8,313 nucleotides of DNA from Chloroflexota bacterium (lineage in GTDB: Bacteria > Chloroflexota > Limnocylindria > Limnocylindrales > CSP1-4), in contig JACDAV010000299.1 of assembly GCA_013695255.1 (NCBI GenBank), positions 1 to 8,313 on the forward strand, given 5' to 3'. Each line of letters begins with the position of its first letter. The first letter of the stretch is position 1. Below, piece by piece: positions 7,982 through 8,313 of the stretch. A model generated the notes under the pieces. That model was not told the origin of the DNA. It was given only the letters and a program-made list of their open reading frames with translations, and ran no database searches. The position numbers and the translations under genes are program-made.

Positions 7982-8313
7982 TCAGCCGGCGGGCGCGACC
8001 AGCAGTCCCAGGCCGAGCGCGACGACGCCGGCCGCCAGCTGCGGAACGACGCGCTGATCCTTGGCCTCCGCCGCAGGCGCGACGACGTCCACCGCCGCGG
8101 CGACGATCTCGGCGAGATCGATCGGCCGCACGTCGAGCCGCAGCGACCCGGCCACGATGCGGCTGACGTCGAGCAGGTCCTCGATCAGCGCGGACTGGTT
8201 CCGCGCGTTTCGCTCGATCGCGGAGATCGCCCGGACCCGCTTCTCGTCGGGGAGCACCCCGTCCTTGAGGAGTCTCGCCCAGCCCAGCATCGCGTTGAGC
8301 GGCGTGCGGAGCT
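7982..8313 (-). CDS. Histidine kinase 3' end (HisKA domain only, no ATPase domain; partial at window edge)
   Basis: The minus strand is open from the window edge to a TGA at 7984-7982, giving 109 visible residues. They begin LRTPLNAMLGWARLLKDG, the H-box of a HisKA dimerisation domain. The phospho-accepting His would lie one codon beyond the partial edge codon, whose visible bases fit the expected Glu. The second helix follows as AIERNARNQSALIEDLLDVS. The usual linker comes next (RLDVRPIDLAEIVAAAVDVV to AAEAKDQRV). In ordinary hybrid or PAS-linked kinases the HATPase_c domain (about 110 residues with N, G1 and G2 boxes) then starts. Here only a 16-residue-scale hydrophobic tail (PQLAAGVVALGLGLLVAPAG) precedes the stop, and argR lies 24 bases further on. 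The N-terminal sensor part is outside the window. It is either a decayed kinase or a phosphotransfer-only protein. Confidence 0.82.
   Translation of the reverse strand, partial: LRTPLNAMLGWARLLKDGVLPDEKRVRAISAIERNARNQSALIEDLLDVSRIVAGSLRLDVRPIDLAEIVAAAVDVVAPAAEAKDQRVVPQLAAGVVALGLGLLVAPAG

Overview
The window is very GC-rich throughout (roughly 70% by eye) with strong G/C third-position bias. It carries chromosomal, mostly housekeeping genes. GTG starts, leaders without Shine-Dalgarno sites, an ArgR-type repressor, a K+-independent-type proton pyrophosphatase and a bacterial Ig-like/beta-propeller surface protein all fit a GC-rich, deep-branching bacterium. I favour a Chloroflexota lineage (Limnocylindria-like), but an actinobacterial relative cannot be excluded. 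This placement is inference, not a database result.

Layout, left to right. (1) Bases 1-39 are the last 12 codons of an unidentified gene. It is followed 1 base later by a TPR-like protein (41-931), which overlaps ndk (nucleoside-diphosphate kinase, 928-1389) by a GTGA, so this looks like one operon. (2) lepB (signal peptidase I, 2008 down to 1412) faces ndk tail to tail. It is divergent from a large membrane-anchored exported protein (2075-4120) with three bacterial Ig-like domains and a PD40-type propeller. A 66-bp region separates the two starts. (3) A 234-bp gap (4121-4354) holds no gene. It contains a good extended -10 promoter, a leader of about 130 nt and a hairpin next to the ribosome-binding site, ahead of hppA (4355-6556). 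(4) uppP (6636-7469) and argR (7493-7957) follow on the same strand, 79 and 23 bases apart. (5) The right edge (8313 down to 7982) holds the 3' end of a histidine kinase. It runs through the HisKA dimerisation helices and stops before any ATPase domain.

The genes combine loosely. LepB would process exported proteins, possibly including its divergent neighbour. HppA hydrolyses the pyrophosphate left by biosynthesis and stores the energy as a proton gradient. UppP recycles undecaprenyl pyrophosphate for cell-wall synthesis. Ndk balances NTP pools. I see no mobile element, CRISPR array, tRNA or rRNA. I also see no convincing novel system. The most unusual items are the kinase that lacks its catalytic domain, the Ig-like/propeller surface protein next to lepB, and the promoter and leader architecture of lepB and hppA.
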